From Stygiobacter sp. RIFOXYC2_FULL_38_25 (GTDB taxonomy: Bacteria > Bacteroidota > Ignavibacteria > Ignavibacteriales > Melioribacteraceae), in NCBI GenBank assembly GCA_001803165.1, contig MHAZ01000001.1, positions 62,001-126,000 of the forward strand: a stretch of DNA of 64,000 nt, written 5' to 3'. The position numbers and the translations under genes are program-made. This document shows, in pieces, positions 63,354 to 64,000 of the stretch; position 1 is the first letter of the stretch; every line of letters starts with the position of its first letter. Under the pieces are notes generated by a model. It saw only the letters and a list, made by a program, of their open reading frames with translations. It searched no databases and was not told the DNA's origin.

Positions 63354-63401
63354 CCAACCCATCATGCCGACCGCCAAAACATACCCGGCATTTGGTTGCT
63401 T
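63354..63401. repeat. Imperfect palindrome before pheT
   Basis: CCAACCCATCATGCCG at the left and CGGCATTTGGTTG at the right are inverted, with gaps. It may be another dispersed palindrome or a transcript-end hairpin for the ABM-like gene. The evidence is weak. Confidence 0.35.
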
Positions 63402-63559
63402 TTAAGTAGTAGCACAGGCTTGGTCTCGCTATGCGGGAATCGAAGTAGTTCTTTTAAGTAAGTTTCAGAAAATAATTAACAAAGTCTTTGCAAGGCAGCA
63501 TTGCTAAATTGGGCTGCGGCTTATGGCAAGACATCAAGAAGAACTAAAAAGGTGACACA

Positions 63560-64000
63560 GTGAAGATTTCTCTTAATTGGCTGAAAGATTACATTGATTT
63601 GAGCGGCATTTCTGCTGAGGAAATTGTTGAAAAGATAACTTATGCCGGTTTGGAAGTTGAAGAAGTGGCTGATCAGTCTATGAACTTTACAAACATGATT
63701 GTTGGTTTTGTTAAGGATAGAAAGAAACATCCAAACGCTGACAAGCTTTCTCTTTGCATCGTTAGTGACGGCACTCGTGATTATAATGTTGTTTGTGGCG
63801 CTCCAAATGTTGCTGCCGGACAAAAAATAGCTTTCGCTAAAATTGGGACTATAATTCCAAACGGCGGATTCAAGATTGAGAAAGCAAAAATTCGTGGTGA
63901 AGTTTCCGAAGGAATGATTTGTTCTGAAAGGGAGCTTGGAATTAGTGATAATCACGAAGGCATAATGGTTTTGGATTCTTCTTTGGCTGAAGGAACCGAA
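63560..64000 (+). CDS. pheT: Phenylalanyl-tRNA synthetase beta subunit (3' partial)
   Basis: The frame starts at GTG 63560 after AAAAAGGTG at 5 nt and runs off the right edge. It reads KISLNWLKDYIDLSGISAEE, then an EMAP-II-like tRNA-binding domain (HPNADKLSLCIVSDGT, VVCGAPNVAAGQKIAFAKIG) and SEGMICSERELG, which is the normal beginning of PheT. Only the first 147 codons are in the window. A minus-strand frame at 63521-63955 is its shadow. Confidence 0.95.
   Translation, partial: MKISLNWLKDYIDLSGISAEEIVEKITYAGLEVEEVADQSMNFTNMIVGFVKDRKKHPNADKLSLCIVSDGTRDYNVVCGAPNVAAGQKIAFAKIGTIIPNGGFKIEKAKIRGEVSEGMICSERELGISDNHEGIMVLDSSLAEGTE

Noticed and set aside
63521-63955. 144-codon minus-strand frame at the right end
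   Set aside because: It is the antisense of the clear start of pheT on the plus strand.

Overview
The window is AT-rich bacterial chromosome, most likely from an Ignavibacteria (Ignavibacteriota, Bacteroidetes/Chlorobi group) organism. The evidence is five proteins ending in a type IX secretion (T9SS) sorting domain with the NYPNPFNP signature common in that group, a FeoA-FeoB fusion, OMP_b-brl-type receptors, very large PAS-rich hybrid kinases and frequent small dispersed palindromes. This is inference from gene content; there is no rRNA in the window.

Layout. 1-3.9 kb: three exported-protein genes (propeller with T9SS tail, PEGA protein, FN3/propeller lipoprotein). 3.9-5.5 kb: a tyrosine recombinase, a decayed copy of its 3' end, and a 3' half of a CAT-anticodon tRNA, which look like the edge of an integrated element. 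5.6-8.1 kb: three pilin-like genes, the last with an acidic/histidine tandem repeat. 8.4-10.8 kb: an outer-membrane receptor gene split by an in-frame TGA. 11-15.2 kb: an AraC regulator and an ArsR-SRPBCC-DoxX operon with a visible operator and one gutted SRPBCC gene. 15.7-31.2 kb: a signal-transduction island of four histidine kinases (up to 1566 aa), three single-domain receivers and a bacteriohemerythrin lacking one iron ligand.

31-35 kb: a secreted esterase whose sorting domain carries in-frame palindromic inserts, a HigA antitoxin with a toxin remnant, an M23 lipoprotein, copy 1 of a MITE-like element and a methyltransferase. 35-42.4 kb: DsbD, then on the minus strand hemerythrin protein, LuxR-type regulator, feoAB, FeoB-associated peptide, beta-barrel protein and heme lipoprotein, probably an iron/redox (possibly NO) module. 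42.6-50.5 kb: PafA-type phosphatase, a Phd/ParE-type toxin-antitoxin pair, a sodium/solute symporter, a transglutaminase-like protein and a DUF4350-like protein. 50.6-56.7 kb: MITE copy 2, three T9SS cargo genes and an SdiA-regulated-type lipoprotein. 56.7-58.4 kb: an OmpA-family protein.

58.6-64 kb is housekeeping: tRNA-Leu, tRNA-Val, thrS-infC-rpmI-rplT-pheS, an inserted monooxygenase-like gene, and the start of pheT. infC appears to start at ATC, in keeping with the known autocontrol of IF3.

The most unusual items are: (i) the two-copy MITE-like element with target-site duplications and a covarying hairpin; (ii) palindromes inserted in frame in a T9SS sorting domain; (iii) the kinase island built around an H-to-N hemerythrin; (iv) the hemerythrin / pseudo-receiver regulator / feoAB neighbourhood with two direct repeats 31 bp apart. 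No CRISPR array, complete insertion sequence or clear phage structural gene was seen.
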